Source: Burkholderiales bacterium (GTDB lineage: Bacteria > Pseudomonadota > Gammaproteobacteria > Burkholderiales > Burkholderiaceae_C). From it: a DNA stretch of 64,000 bases. The notes under the pieces were generated by a model that ran no database searches, had not been told where the DNA came from, and saw nothing but the letters and a program-made list of their open reading frames with translations. Every line of letters starts with the position of its first letter. Positions within the stretch are counted from its first letter, which is position 1. Below, one piece after another: positions 27,225 to 35,860 of this stretch. The stretch lies in NCBI GenBank assembly GCA_016223165.1, contig JACRPO010000005.1, forward strand, positions 682,001 through 746,000, read 5' to 3'. A program made the translations under genes and the position numbers.

Positions 27225-28337
27225 ATGCAACGCGAACCCGAGCACGCGGTGGCGAGCACCACCCTGAACCACCCCGAAGGCCCGATCGAGACCGACGCCG
27301 TCATCGTCGGCGCCGGGCCGGTGGGCCTGTTCCAGGTCTTCGAGCTCGGCCTGCTCGAGATCAAGGCGCACATCGTCGACTCGCTCGCCTACCCCGGCGG
27401 CCAGTGCATCGAGCTCTACCCCGACAAGCCGATCTACGACATCCCGGCCGTGCCGGTGTGCACCGGCAAGGAACTCACCGACAACCTGCTCAAGCAGATC
27501 GAGCCGTTCGGCGCCACCTTCCACCTCGGCCAGGAAGTGACGGTGGTGCGCAAGGAGAGCAATGACGAAGGCGGCCGCTTCTTCGTCGAGACGAGCAAGG
27601 GCACGCGTTTCCTCGCCAAGACGGTGTTCATCGCCGGCGGCGTGGGCTCGTTCCAGCCGCGCCTGCTGAAGGTCGAGGGCCTCGAGAAGTTCGACGGCAC
27701 GCAGCTCTTCTACCGCGTGCGCAACCCTGCGCAGTTCGCGGGCAAGAACCTCGTCATCGTCGGCGGCGGCGACTCGGCACTCGACTGGGCACTCAACTTC
27801 GTCCAGGAGGGCCCGAACAAGGCCGAGAGCGTGATCCTCATCCACCGCCGCGACGGCTTCCGCGCCGCGCCGGCGAGCGTGGCCAAGATGCGCGAGTTGT
27901 GCGAGGCGCTCGAGATGCAGTTCGTGGTCGGCCAGATCACCGGCTTCGACGAAGCCGACGGCCGCCTCACGGCCGTCAAGGTCACGGGCGGGGACGGTGT
28001 CACGCGCGTGATGCCGCTGGACATGCTGCTCGTCTTCTTCGGCCTCAGCCCCAAGCTCGGCCCCATCGCCGAGTGGGGTCTGGGCCTGGAGCGCAAGCAG
28101 ATCGTCGTCGACACCGAGAAGTTCCAGACCAACGTGCCCGGCATCTTCGCCGTCGGCGACATCAACACCTACCCGGGCAAGAAGAAGCTCATCCTCTCGG
28201 GCTTCCACGAAGCGGCGCTGGCCGCGTTCGGCGCCTCGCCGATCGTCTTCCCGGACAAGCGCGTGCTGCTTCAGTACACCACCACGAGCCCGAAGCTGCA
28301 CAAGGTGCTCGGCGTCGAGACGCCGGTTTTCGACTGA
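27225..28337 (+). CDS. Ferredoxin-NADP+ reductase, thioredoxin-reductase-like type
   Basis: A 370-residue FAD/NADPH oxidoreductase with two Rossmann motifs, [14 protein letters not shown] and [15 protein letters not shown], a FAD-binding [16 protein letters not shown] segment and no CxxC redox pair, which separates the FNR type from true thioredoxin reductases. It should pass electrons between NADPH and ferredoxin, most simply the FdxA encoded just upstream. The N-terminus has about 20 residues before the FAD fold. Confidence 0.9.
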   Translation: MQREPEHAVASTTLNHPEGPIETDAVIVGAGPVGLFQVFELGLLEIKAHIVDSLAYPGGQCIELYPDKPIYDIPAVPVCTGKELTDNLLKQIEPFGATFHLGQEVTVVRKESNDEGGRFFVETSKGTRFLAKTVFIAGGVGSFQPRLLKVEGLEKFDGTQLFYRVRNPAQFAGKNLVIVGGGDSALDWALNFVQEGPNKAESVILIHRRDGFRAAPASVAKMRELCEALEMQFVVGQITGFDEADGRLTAVKVTGGDGVTRVMPLDMLLVFFGLSPKLGPIAEWGLGLERKQIVVDTEKFQTNVPGIFAVGDINTYPGKKKLILSGFHEAALAAFGASPIVFPDKRVLLQYTTTSPKLHKVLGVETPVFD

Positions 28338-28379
28338 CCTGCGGCTGAGCACGAGCACGCCACCAGCGCCGCGCACTTC

Positions 28380-28407
28380 TTGCGCCTGCGCCGCGTTGGC
28401 TTAACAT
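28380..28407 (+). promoter_or_regulatory. Candidate promoter for the TPP-riboswitch transcript
   Basis: TTGCGC (28380-28385) and TAACAT (28402-28407), separated by 16 bases, end 29 bases before the riboswitch. The transcript would begin just ahead of the aptamer, as expected. Confidence 0.45.
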
Positions 28408-28436
28408 CACGCCCGGCTGCAGCGCATGCAGCCATC

Positions 28437-28530
28437 CGCTAGGGGTGTTGACGGCTTCGGCAACGAGGCCGCCGACTGAGAAAGTCCCTTTGAACCTGAT
28501 TGAGGTAATCCTCGCGCAGGGAAGCAGCGT
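28437..28530 (+). ncRNA. TPP riboswitch (THI element)
   Basis: The conserved blocks of the thiamine-pyrophosphate aptamer occur in order and spacing: AGGGGTG at 28441, CTGAGA at 28486, CCCTTTGAACCTGAT at 28486-28500, and TAATCCTCGCGCAGGGAAG at 28506-28524. The outer P1 stem can form between CGCT at 28437 and AGCG ending at 28529, and a variable P3 arm lies between the first two blocks. The downstream 87 bases have no U-rich terminator, so control is more likely at ribosome access to the AAGGA at 28608. Thiamine sufficiency should shut off the TonB receptor gene. Confidence 0.93.
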
Positions 28531-28617
28531 CCTCCGGCCGACGCCCTCCACCGTCTTTCTCCGTGGGTGTACGGCCACCGCTACGCCGACCTGCCACGTG
28601 TCTTCTCGAAGGACCCG

Positions 28618-30747
28618 ATGGCACATTCCGTTGATTCCTGTCCCGCGCGCCTGAGCCGGTGCGCCCTCGCCTGCCTGGCACTCGCCACCACAGCCGCCGC
28701 TGGTGTCGCCACCGCCCAGGTCAGCGTCGTCACCATCACCGGGCAACCGCTGCCGGCGATCGGCGGCTTCGGCGACCTGCCCGAGTCGAAGTCGCCGCTG
28801 GCGACGACGACGATCGGTGTCGAGCGCCTGGCCGAGATCGGCGCACGCTCACTCGGCGACCTGACGCGCCTCGATGCCTCGGTCGCCGATGCCTACAACT
28901 CCGAGGGTTACTGGACGGCCCTCACGGTACGCGGCTTCGTGCTCGACCCACGCAGCAACTATCGGCGCGACGGGCTACCCATCAGCGCCGAGACTTGGCT
29001 GCCGCTGGCCAACAAGGAGAGGCTCGAAGTGCTCAAGGGCACGAGCGGCATGCAGGCCGGCACCAGCGCCCCCGGCGGCCTGGCCAACCTGGTGGTCAAG
29101 CGCCCGATGCGCGAGCGCCGCGACGCCAGCCTCGAGTGGCGCGAGGAAGGCAGCGTCGCGGCGGCGGCCGATCTCGCGCAGCGCTTCGGCGGCCAAGGCG
29201 AGATCGGCGTGCGCGTCAACCTCGGCGCCGAGCGCCTGCGGCCCGCGACCCGCAACACCGATGGCCGCTCGCACGTGCTGGCCATTGCCGGTGACCTGCG
29301 CGCCACACCCGATACGCTGATCGAGGCCGAGTTCGAGCGGAGCCACCGCTCGCAGCCGAGCGTGCCGGGCTTCAGCCTGCTCGGCGGCCGCATCCCCGGG
29401 GCGCAAGAGATCGATCCGCGCATCAACCTCAACAACCAGCCCTGGAGCCTGCCGGTGGTCTTCGACGGCAGCACCGGGTCGCTGCGCCTGACGCAGCGGC
29501 TGCCGGCGAGCCTCGGCGAGGGCGACTGGCTCTTCGTCGCGCACGGCGCGCTGCAGCGGCTGCGCACCGACGACCGCGTCGCCTTTCCCTTCGGCTGCTT
29601 CGATGCCGGCTCCGGCACCTACTACCCCGACCGCTACTGCCCGGACGGCAGCTTCGACCTCTACGACTACCGCAGCGAGGGCGAGCGCCGCACCGTGGCG
29701 GCCTTCGAGGCCCGTGCCCAGGGCAGCGCCACGCTTGCGGGCCGCAAGCACCACCTCGTGCTCGGCGCGCTGGCGTCGCGCAGCCGCGACCGATTCAATC
29801 GCCAGGCCTTCAACTTTGCCGGCACCGGCTCGATCCGCGGCGACCTCGTCACGCCGGCCGCACCCGACCTGACGGGCGAGAGCACGCAGCGCGACGAAGA
29901 GAGCTTCGAGGCCTTCCTGCGCGACCGCATCGAGCTCGCGCCGCAGTGGCAGCTGTGGGCCGGCCTGCGCGCCACCCGGCTGCAGCGCGAGAGCGTGCGT
30001 ACCGACGGAAGCGAGCCGACCGCCTACACGCAAAGCTTCGTCACGCCGTGGCTGGCCTTGAGCCACGCGCTCACGGCTTCGACCACGCTCTATGCCAGTG
30101 CCGGCCAGGGTGTCGAATCGGCGGTCGTGCCGAACCGGGCGCGCTACAGCAATGCCGGCCAGCCGCTGCCGGCGCTGAAGAGCCGGCAGCTCGAGGCCGG
30201 CGTCAAGCACGACACCACCGCATTCGATTGGCGCCTCACCGCCTTCGACATCGCGCGCCCGCTGCCGGTGGACCGCTGCGATGCCGCCGGCACGCTCTGT
30301 GCCAGCGAGGTGGGCCCGCGCCAGCGCCACCGCGGCGCCGAGGCCGCCGCCGGCTGGACCACGCCGGGCTGGTCGCTGCAGGCGAGCGCCATTTGGCTGC
30401 GCGCCCGCATCGATGGCGGCGGCGAACCGACCAACGTGCCCGAGCGCTCGGCGCGCCTGCAGGGCCGCGTCGATGTGGGCCCCGTGGCCCTGCTCGCGTT
30501 CGGCAGCTACGAGGGCCCCCGGCACATCACGCCGGCCGAAGATCTCGAGCTGCCCGGCTGGACGCGCTGGGACCTCGCGGCACGGTGGCGCGCGACCGTC
30601 GCCGAGGTGCCGCTCAGCGTGCGCGTCGGCGTCGACAACGTCGGCGACAAGCGTGCGTGGCGGGAGTCGCCCTACCAGTTCGGGCACAGCTACCTCTTCC
30701 CGCTCGCACCGCGCACCTGGCGCGCCTCGGTCGCGGGCAGCTTCTGA
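28618..30747 (+). CDS. TonB-dependent outer-membrane receptor, thiamine-regulated
   Basis: A 709-residue receptor: signal peptide (about 1-34, ending GVATAQ), plug domain (about 50-170, with LTVRGFVLDPRSNYRRDGLP and GTSAPGGLANLVVKRP) and a beta-barrel ending in the outer-membrane C-terminal Phe (RASVAGSF). It resembles ferrisiderophore-type receptors by family, but the TPP riboswitch in its leader indicates that the cargo is thiamine, a thiamine phosphate or a precursor. The ATG at 28618 is preceded by AAGGA. No inner-membrane thiamine transporter or thi gene is adjacent. Confidence 0.9.
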   Translation: MAHSVDSCPARLSRCALACLALATTAAAGVATAQVSVVTITGQPLPAIGGFGDLPESKSPLATTTIGVERLAEIGARSLGDLTRLDASVADAYNSEGYWTALTVRGFVLDPRSNYRRDGLPISAETWLPLANKERLEVLKGTSGMQAGTSAPGGLANLVVKRPMRERRDASLEWREEGSVAAAADLAQRFGGQGEIGVRVNLGAERLRPATRNTDGRSHVLAIAGDLRATPDTLIEAEFERSHRSQPSVPGFSLLGGRIPGAQEIDPRINLNNQPWSLPVVFDGSTGSLRLTQRLPASLGEGDWLFVAHGALQRLRTDDRVAFPFGCFDAGSGTYYPDRYCPDGSFDLYDYRSEGERRTVAAFEARAQGSATLAGRKHHLVLGALASRSRDRFNRQAFNFAGTGSIRGDLVTPAAPDLTGESTQRDEESFEAFLRDRIELAPQWQLWAGLRATRLQRESVRTDGSEPTAYTQSFVTPWLALSHALTASTTLYASAGQGVESAVVPNRARYSNAGQPLPALKSRQLEAGVKHDTTAFDWRLTAFDIARPLPVDRCDAAGTLCASEVGPRQRHRGAEAAAGWTTPGWSLQASAIWLRARIDGGGEPTNVPERSARLQGRVDVGPVALLAFGSYEGPRHITPAEDLELPGWTRWDLAARWRATVAEVPLSVRVGVDNVGDKRAWRESPYQFGHSYLFPLAPRTWRASVAGSF

Positions 30748-30789
30748 TGTCTGGGCCGGTCGCGGGCCGGGCACGCGTGCACCGCTGGC

Positions 30790-30795
30790 TATAAT
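30790..30795 (+). promoter_or_regulatory. -10 element of the tRNA-Asn promoter
   Basis: A perfect TATAAT lies 12 bases before the mature tRNA 5' end. No good -35 hexamer is found at 16-18 bases upstream. Confidence 0.5.
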
Positions 30796-30807
30796 GCTCG
30801 GCTGCAT

Positions 30808-30883
30808 TCCCCGATAGCTCAGTCGGTAGAGCGCCGGACTGTTAATCCGTAGGTCCCTGGTTCGAGCCCAGGTCGGGGAGCCA
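30808..30883 (+). tRNA. tRNA-Asn (anticodon GTT)
   Basis: A 76-base cloverleaf: acceptor arm TCCCCGA / TCGGGGA, D-arm GCTCAGTCGGTAGAGC, anticodon loop CTGTTAAT with GTT, T-loop GGTTCGAGCCC, and an encoded CCA. No integrase gene or partial 3'-end duplicate is seen around it. Confidence 0.97.
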
Positions 30884-30917
30884 AATATCCTAGCGTTGCC
30901 CGCAACACCCGTGGCGG

Positions 30918-33062
30918 TCAACACAACTCGATGGTCTGCCGCAGCAACCCGGTTGCCTCGGCGCTCGGGCCCACCAGGATCTCGACCTCGCCCGGCTCGA
31001 ACAAGGGCTGCAGGTCCGGCCCGAGGTAGCGCAACTCGGCCGCCGGCAGCTCCAGCGTCACGGAGCCGGCAGCGCCAGGTTCCAATCGCAGCTTCGCGTA
31101 GCCCTTGAGCTCCAGCAGCGGCCGGGTGACGCGGCTGAGCTTGGCGTGGGCGAACAGGAAGACCGTCTCCTCGGCCGCACGTGCGCCGTCGTTGCGCAGG
31201 CCGACGCTGACTCTCAGCGTCTCGTGCTCGCGCACGCGCGGCGGATCGACCCGAAGCTCGTCGTACGAGAACCTGCCGTAGGTCAGGCCGTGGCCGAAGG
31301 CAAAGAGCGGCGTGTTCTCGACGTCCTGGTACTTGCTCGTGTAGTAGTCGGCCGGGTTCATCGGCCGGCCGGTAGGACGCGGGCCGTAGTGGATGGGGAT
31401 CTGCCCGACGGCGCGCGGCCAGCTCATCGGCGTGCGACCGCCGGGCGACACCCGGCCGGTGAGCACATCGGCGATCGCGTGGCCCGCCTCGCGGCCGAGG
31501 AACCAGGCTGCCAGCAGCGCATCGGCGTGTTCGGCGAGCCAGGGGATGACCAGCGGGCGGCCCGAGAACAGGATCGCGATCACCGGGATGCCGAGCACGT
31601 GGGCGCGCGCCGTCACCGCTTCGGCCAACGCCTGCTGCCGGCCGGGAAGCGCGGGTGTGGCGCGGCTCGCCGCCTCGCCGCTCATCGTCGCGCGCTCGCC
31701 CAGGCACAGCAACACGGCGTCGGCGCCGTCGCACAGCGCAACGGCCTCGTCGATGCCGCTGTCGTCGGCGCTGTCGATGGCCACGCCGGGGGCATGACGC
31801 AACTCGGTCTTCTTCAGCGCGGCGCGCAGGCCGGCCAGCACGCTCGTGGCCGGCTCGTGTTCGCCGGCGCCCCACCAGGGGCCTTTCATCTCGGTGCTCG
31901 CGTCGGCCAGCGGGCCGATGACGGCCAGCGCCTTCGTCTCGGCAGGCAGCGGCAAGGTGTTGCGCTCGTTCTTCAGCAGCACGACGGCACGGCTCGCCAC
32001 GTCGCGCGCCAGCCGGTGCCGCTCGGCGACAGCTGCCGCGGGCTCCGGCACCGCGCCGCGGCGGTAGGGGTCGTCGAAGAGGCCGAGCTGCTCCTTGAGC
32101 CGCAGCACGCGGCGCACGCTCGCGTCGATCTCGTCGATGCTCACGCGGCCTTGCTCGAGCGCCACCGGCAGGCCCTTGCGGTAGGCGTCGGCCATCATGT
32201 CGATGTCGACGCCGGCCTTCAGCGCCAGCACCGCCGCATCGACGAGATCGGCGGCGACCCCGTGCTTGATCAACTCCGCGATGGCGTTGTAGTCGCTGAC
32301 GATGACACCGTCGAAACCCATCTCGCCGCGCAGCCAGCCGCGCAGCAGGGGGACGTGCGCGGTCATCGGCACGCCGTTGAGGTCGGTGAAGGCCGGCATC
32401 ACCGTCGCGACGCCGGCACGGACGGCGGCGGCGAAGGCCGGCAGATGTACCTCGTGCAAGGTGCGCTCGGAGATGTCCACGGCGGCGTACTCCCGCCCCG
32501 CGGTGACCGGCCCATAGGCCACGAAGTGCTTCGCGCAGGCGGCCAGCGATTCGGCCGACGACAGGTCTGTGCCCTGGAACCCACGCACTTTGGCCCGCGC
32601 GATGCGCACGTTGAGCCAGGGGTCTTCGCCCGGGCCCTCCGCGGTGCGCCCCCAGCGCGGATCGCGCGACACGTCGAGCATCGGCGCGAACGTCATCGCC
32701 AGCCCCTCGGCGGCGCCCTCGCGCGCAGCCTCGCGCGCCGTGCGCTCCCAGAGAGCGTCGTCGAAGAGGCCCGCCTCCGCGAGCGGGATCGGAAAGAGCG
32801 TGCGGTGGCCGTGGACGATGTCCAGGCCGATGAGCAGCGGGATGCCCAGGCGCGACTTCTCGACGGCCAGCCGCTGCATCTCGTGCACGGGTCCTGCGCC
32901 GACCATGTTCAGCAGGTTGCCGATCGTGCCGTCGATGATGGCCTGCGTGGAGTCTCCCGCGATCACCGGGCCGGTCACCGCATAGCCGGAGGCCGTCATC
33001 GTCAGCTGCCCGAGCTTCTCGGGCAGCGTCATCCGGGCCATGATGGTGTCGATGCGATTCAT
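30918..33062 (-). CDS. Glycoside hydrolase family 3 beta-glucosidase
   Basis: A 714-residue GH3 enzyme of the BglX type: N-terminal barrel with KHFVAYG and the nucleophile D257 in GVIVSDYNAI, alpha/beta sandwich, and a C-terminal fibronectin-III-like domain (from about 620). Unlike E. coli BglX there is no signal peptide, so it probably acts in the cytoplasm on imported beta-gluco-oligosaccharides. It is divergent from the GH144-like operon (106-base gap), and a role in trimming the products of that glucanase is a reasonable inference. Confidence 0.92.
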   Translation of the reverse strand: MNRIDTIMARMTLPEKLGQLTMTASGYAVTGPVIAGDSTQAIIDGTIGNLLNMVGAGPVHEMQRLAVEKSRLGIPLLIGLDIVHGHRTLFPIPLAEAGLFDDALWERTAREAAREGAAEGLAMTFAPMLDVSRDPRWGRTAEGPGEDPWLNVRIARAKVRGFQGTDLSSAESLAACAKHFVAYGPVTAGREYAAVDISERTLHEVHLPAFAAAVRAGVATVMPAFTDLNGVPMTAHVPLLRGWLRGEMGFDGVIVSDYNAIAELIKHGVAADLVDAAVLALKAGVDIDMMADAYRKGLPVALEQGRVSIDEIDASVRRVLRLKEQLGLFDDPYRRGAVPEPAAAVAERHRLARDVASRAVVLLKNERNTLPLPAETKALAVIGPLADASTEMKGPWWGAGEHEPATSVLAGLRAALKKTELRHAPGVAIDSADDSGIDEAVALCDGADAVLLCLGERATMSGEAASRATPALPGRQQALAEAVTARAHVLGIPVIAILFSGRPLVIPWLAEHADALLAAWFLGREAGHAIADVLTGRVSPGGRTPMSWPRAVGQIPIHYGPRPTGRPMNPADYYTSKYQDVENTPLFAFGHGLTYGRFSYDELRVDPPRVREHETLRVSVGLRNDGARAAEETVFLFAHAKLSRVTRPLLELKGYAKLRLEPGAAGSVTLELPAAELRYLGPDLQPLFEPGEVEILVGPSAEATGLLRQTIELC

Positions 33063-33167
33063 CGCGGGTTCAGACCGGAACCAGAGGGAGCGTCATGATG
33101 GCATGCTGCCGCGGCGCCTCGGCAGCGCGGCGCCGACGACTCCATGAGACCCAAGGGGGCGTGCTTG

Positions 33168-34448
33168 ATGAAGGACGAGAGGAACCCGAGAGCCTTGGCG
33201 GCCCTGGCCGACGAGGCCTTGATCGACGCCGTGCAGCGCCAGACCTTCCGCTATTTCTGGGATGGCGCGGATGCGGCCAGCGGCCTGGCGCTCGACCGCC
33301 GCTCGCTGGTGGGCGACACCGACGACCACAAGGTGGCGATCGGCGGCTCGGGCTTCGGCATCATGGCCCTGATCGTCGCGAGCAAGCGCGGCTGGGTGAC
33401 GCCGGACGCGGCCTTCGACCGGCTGCGGCGCATGCTCGACACACTGCTGCGCGCCACGCGCTACCACGGCACGTTCCCGCACTTCATCGACGGCGCGAGC
33501 GGCGCGACGATCCCGATGACCCCCACGGACGACGCGGGCGACCTCGTCGAGACCTCGTTTCTCGTCATGGGCCTGCTGTGTGCGCGCCAGTACTTCGCCC
33601 AGGACACGGCCGCGGCGCGCCGCCTGCGTGGCGACATCGACGCCCTGTGGCACAGCGTCGAGTGGGACTGGTTCACCCGCGGCGGACGCGAAGTCCTGTA
33701 CTGGCACTGGAGCCCGAACCACGGCTGGGCCATGAACCATGAAGTGCGCGGCTGGAACGAATGCCTCGTCACCTACGTGCTGGCCGCGGCCGCGCCGCGC
33801 CATGCGGTCGATGCGCGCGTCTACCACCGCGGCTTCGCGGCGGGCGACGGCTTCGTCAACGGGCGCTCGTACCACGGCATCGAGCTGCCGCTGGGCATGC
33901 CCTACGGCGGCCCGTTGTTCTTCACGCACTACTCGTTCTGCGGCCTCGATCCGCGTGGCCTCGCGGATCGCTACGCCGACTACTGGGACCTCAACTGCCG
34001 CCACGTGCGCATCAACCGCGCGCACTGCATCGCCAATCCGCAGGGCCACCCGGGTTACGGTGAGTCGTGCTGGGGCCTGACCGCCAGCGACGACCCCGAC
34101 GGCTACCTGGCGCACGCGCCGGACACCGACAACGGCACGATCTCGCCGACGGCCGCGTTGGCCAGCCTGCCGTACGTGCCCGCCGAGGTGATGCAGGTGC
34201 TGCGGCACTTCCTCACCGTGCATGGCACGCGCTTGTGGAAGGACTACGGCTTCGTCGATGCGTTCTGCGCGCGTCGCGGCTGGTTCGCGGACACCTTTCT
34301 CGCCATCGACCAGGGGCCGATCGTCGTGATGATGGAGAATCATCGCAGCGGACTGCTGTGGAAGCTGTTCATGAGCGCGCCCGAAGTGCAGGCCGGGCTG
34401 CGCCGCCTCGATTTCAGCAGCCCGCATCTCGCGGCGTCGGGCCTGTGA
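33168..34448 (+). CDS. GH144-like endo-beta-1,2-glucanase / glycoamylase-domain protein
   Basis: A 426-residue (alpha/alpha)6-barrel protein of the glycoamylase family (PF10091; CAZy GH144 and relatives). Recognisable blocks are TFRYFWDGADAASGLALDR, GGSGFGIMALIVA, DLVETSFLVMGLL, YWHWSPNHGWAMN, RGWNECLVTYVLAA, FTHYSFCGLDPRG, SCWGLTASDDPDGY, ISPTAALASLPY and AIDQGPIVVMMEN. Characterised relatives hydrolyse beta-1,2-glucan. The ATG at 33168 is chosen because AAGGGGG lies 8 bases upstream. No signal peptide is seen. It heads a four-gene unit with coupled starts. Confidence 0.83.
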   Translation: MKDERNPRALAALADEALIDAVQRQTFRYFWDGADAASGLALDRRSLVGDTDDHKVAIGGSGFGIMALIVASKRGWVTPDAAFDRLRRMLDTLLRATRYHGTFPHFIDGASGATIPMTPTDDAGDLVETSFLVMGLLCARQYFAQDTAAARRLRGDIDALWHSVEWDWFTRGGREVLYWHWSPNHGWAMNHEVRGWNECLVTYVLAAAAPRHAVDARVYHRGFAAGDGFVNGRSYHGIELPLGMPYGGPLFFTHYSFCGLDPRGLADRYADYWDLNCRHVRINRAHCIANPQGHPGYGESCWGLTASDDPDGYLAHAPDTDNGTISPTAALASLPYVPAEVMQVLRHFLTVHGTRLWKDYGFVDAFCARRGWFADTFLAIDQGPIVVMMENHRSGLLWKLFMSAPEVQAGLRRLDFSSPHLAASGL

Positions 34449-35860
34449 CGAGCCAGCCCGACCCGGCGTTCGAAGCCTGGCTCGAAGGGCAGCTGGGCCA
34501 CTCGGCGCGGGCGATGCTGGCCAGCATCTCGCCGCTGGCGATCGTCAAGCACCGCCCGGGCTTCGGCCAGACCGTGCGGCCGATCGCCGGCGCCATCGTC
34601 GCCTCGCCCGTGCTGGGCGCCTACGACCCGGACCCGGATTACTTCTTCCACTGGTTCCGCGACTCCGCCGTCGTCATCGATGCGCTGCGCCTGCTCTACG
34701 TCGAGCGGCGCGTCGGCGACGAGGCCCTGCAGCATCTGCGCGACTTCACCCGCTTCAGCCTCGAGCTGAACCGGCTCGACGGCGCGGCCGTCGCCATGCC
34801 CGAGCGCAGAACGCGCGTGGCCCGCGATTTCCTGCAGTACCTGCGCGAGGACCACGAACTCGCGCGCGTGCGCGGCGATGCCGTCGCCGCCGAGACGCGC
34901 GTCAACCCCGACGGCACGCTCGATGTCTCCCGATGGGCACGGCCCCAGCACGACGGGCCCCCGCTGCGCGCGCTGGCACTGCTGCGCTGGGTGGCCGGCG
35001 TGCACCTCGATGCGCCCCTGCTGGAACAGGTCACTGCCCTGATCCGCTTCGACCTCGACTTCACGCTGCGGCACTGGCGCGAACCGTCGTACGACATCTG
35101 GGAAGAGGAAAGCGGCCACCACTACTACACGCTGCGCGTCTCGGCGGCTGCGCTGCGCGAAGGCTCGGCGTGGCTGCTCCACTCGGGCGACACGACGCGG
35201 GCGCGGCGCTGTGCTGAAGCCGCGCAGGCCGTGCTGAGCCTGCTCGACGGCTACTGGGTCGACGAGCCCGACGCGAAGACGCCCGGCTACTACCGTTCGC
35301 GCGTGCTGGCCGACGGCCGCCCAGGCGCGAAGGCGCTGGACATCGCGGTGATCCTGTCGGCGATCCATGGCGATGGACCGGATGCCAGGCATGGCGTGGC
35401 CGATCCGCGCATGCAGGCCACGCTGGCACGCCTCGAAGCGCTGTTCGTTGCGGCCTATCCGATCAACCAAGCGATCAACCGAGCGATCAACCAAGCGATC
35501 AACCAGGCGATCAACCACGGCCGTGCCGCAGCGCGTGGCCCGGCGATGGGCCGCTACGCCGGCGACGTGTACTACTCGGGCGGCGCGTACTACTTCTCGA
35601 CGCTCGGCGCCGCCGAGTTCTGCTTCCGCGCCGCGGCGCTGGGCGGCGACGGATGCCACTGGTTCGAGCGCGGCGAAGCCTACCTCGCCACCGTGCGTGC
35701 CTACACGCCCGCCAGTGGTGACCTCTCGGAGCAGTTCGACCAGCGTAGCGGCGCGCAGACCTCGGCGAAGCACCTTGCCTGGAGCTACGCGGCGTTCATT
35801 TCGTGTGCTTCGGCGCGCCGCGTCGCGGCCGCCGCCTGCCGGACGCCGCGGCCGCGATGA
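34445..35860 (+). CDS. Glycoside hydrolase family 15 glucoamylase
   Basis: A 471-residue GH15 catalytic domain of the fungal-glucoamylase-like subtype: DYFFHWFRDSAVVIDAL, general acid in the YDIWEEES segment (E220/E221), general base E429 in LSEQFDQRSG, and the closing SAKHLAWSYAAFI. It has neither a starch-binding domain nor a signal peptide. Translation starts at GTG 34445, overlapping the upstream stop as GTGA. Residues 340-358 are a five-fold INQA repeat not found in the family, probably a surface loop. Release of glucose from alpha-glucan oligomers is the expected activity. Confidence 0.87.
   Translation: MTSQPDPAFEAWLEGQLGHSARAMLASISPLAIVKHRPGFGQTVRPIAGAIVASPVLGAYDPDPDYFFHWFRDSAVVIDALRLLYVERRVGDEALQHLRDFTRFSLELNRLDGAAVAMPERRTRVARDFLQYLREDHELARVRGDAVAAETRVNPDGTLDVSRWARPQHDGPPLRALALLRWVAGVHLDAPLLEQVTALIRFDLDFTLRHWREPSYDIWEEESGHHYYTLRVSAAALREGSAWLLHSGDTTRARRCAEAAQAVLSLLDGYWVDEPDAKTPGYYRSRVLADGRPGAKALDIAVILSAIHGDGPDARHGVADPRMQATLARLEALFVAAYPINQAINRAINQAINQAINHGRAAARGPAMGRYAGDVYYSGGAYYFSTLGAAEFCFRAAALGGDGCHWFERGEAYLATVRAYTPASGDLSEQFDQRSGAQTSAKHLAWSYAAFISCASARRVAAAACRTPRPR
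35461..35517. repeat. 12-base tandem repeat inside the GH15 gene
   Basis: Five copies of GATCAACC(A/G) spaced every 12 bases encode INQA/INRA/INH. The sequence is A+T-richer than its surroundings and has no counterpart in other GH15 proteins as far as I know the family. Confidence 0.85.

Noticed and set aside
30808..30883. tRNA-Asn as an integration site of a genomic island
   Set aside because: No integrase gene, no repeated tRNA 3' end and no change in base composition was seen downstream; the adjoining GH3 gene is ordinary.
35461..35517. CRISPR-like regular repeats
   Set aside because: The period is 12 bases without spacers, and the repeats are inside the open frame of a GH15 gene.
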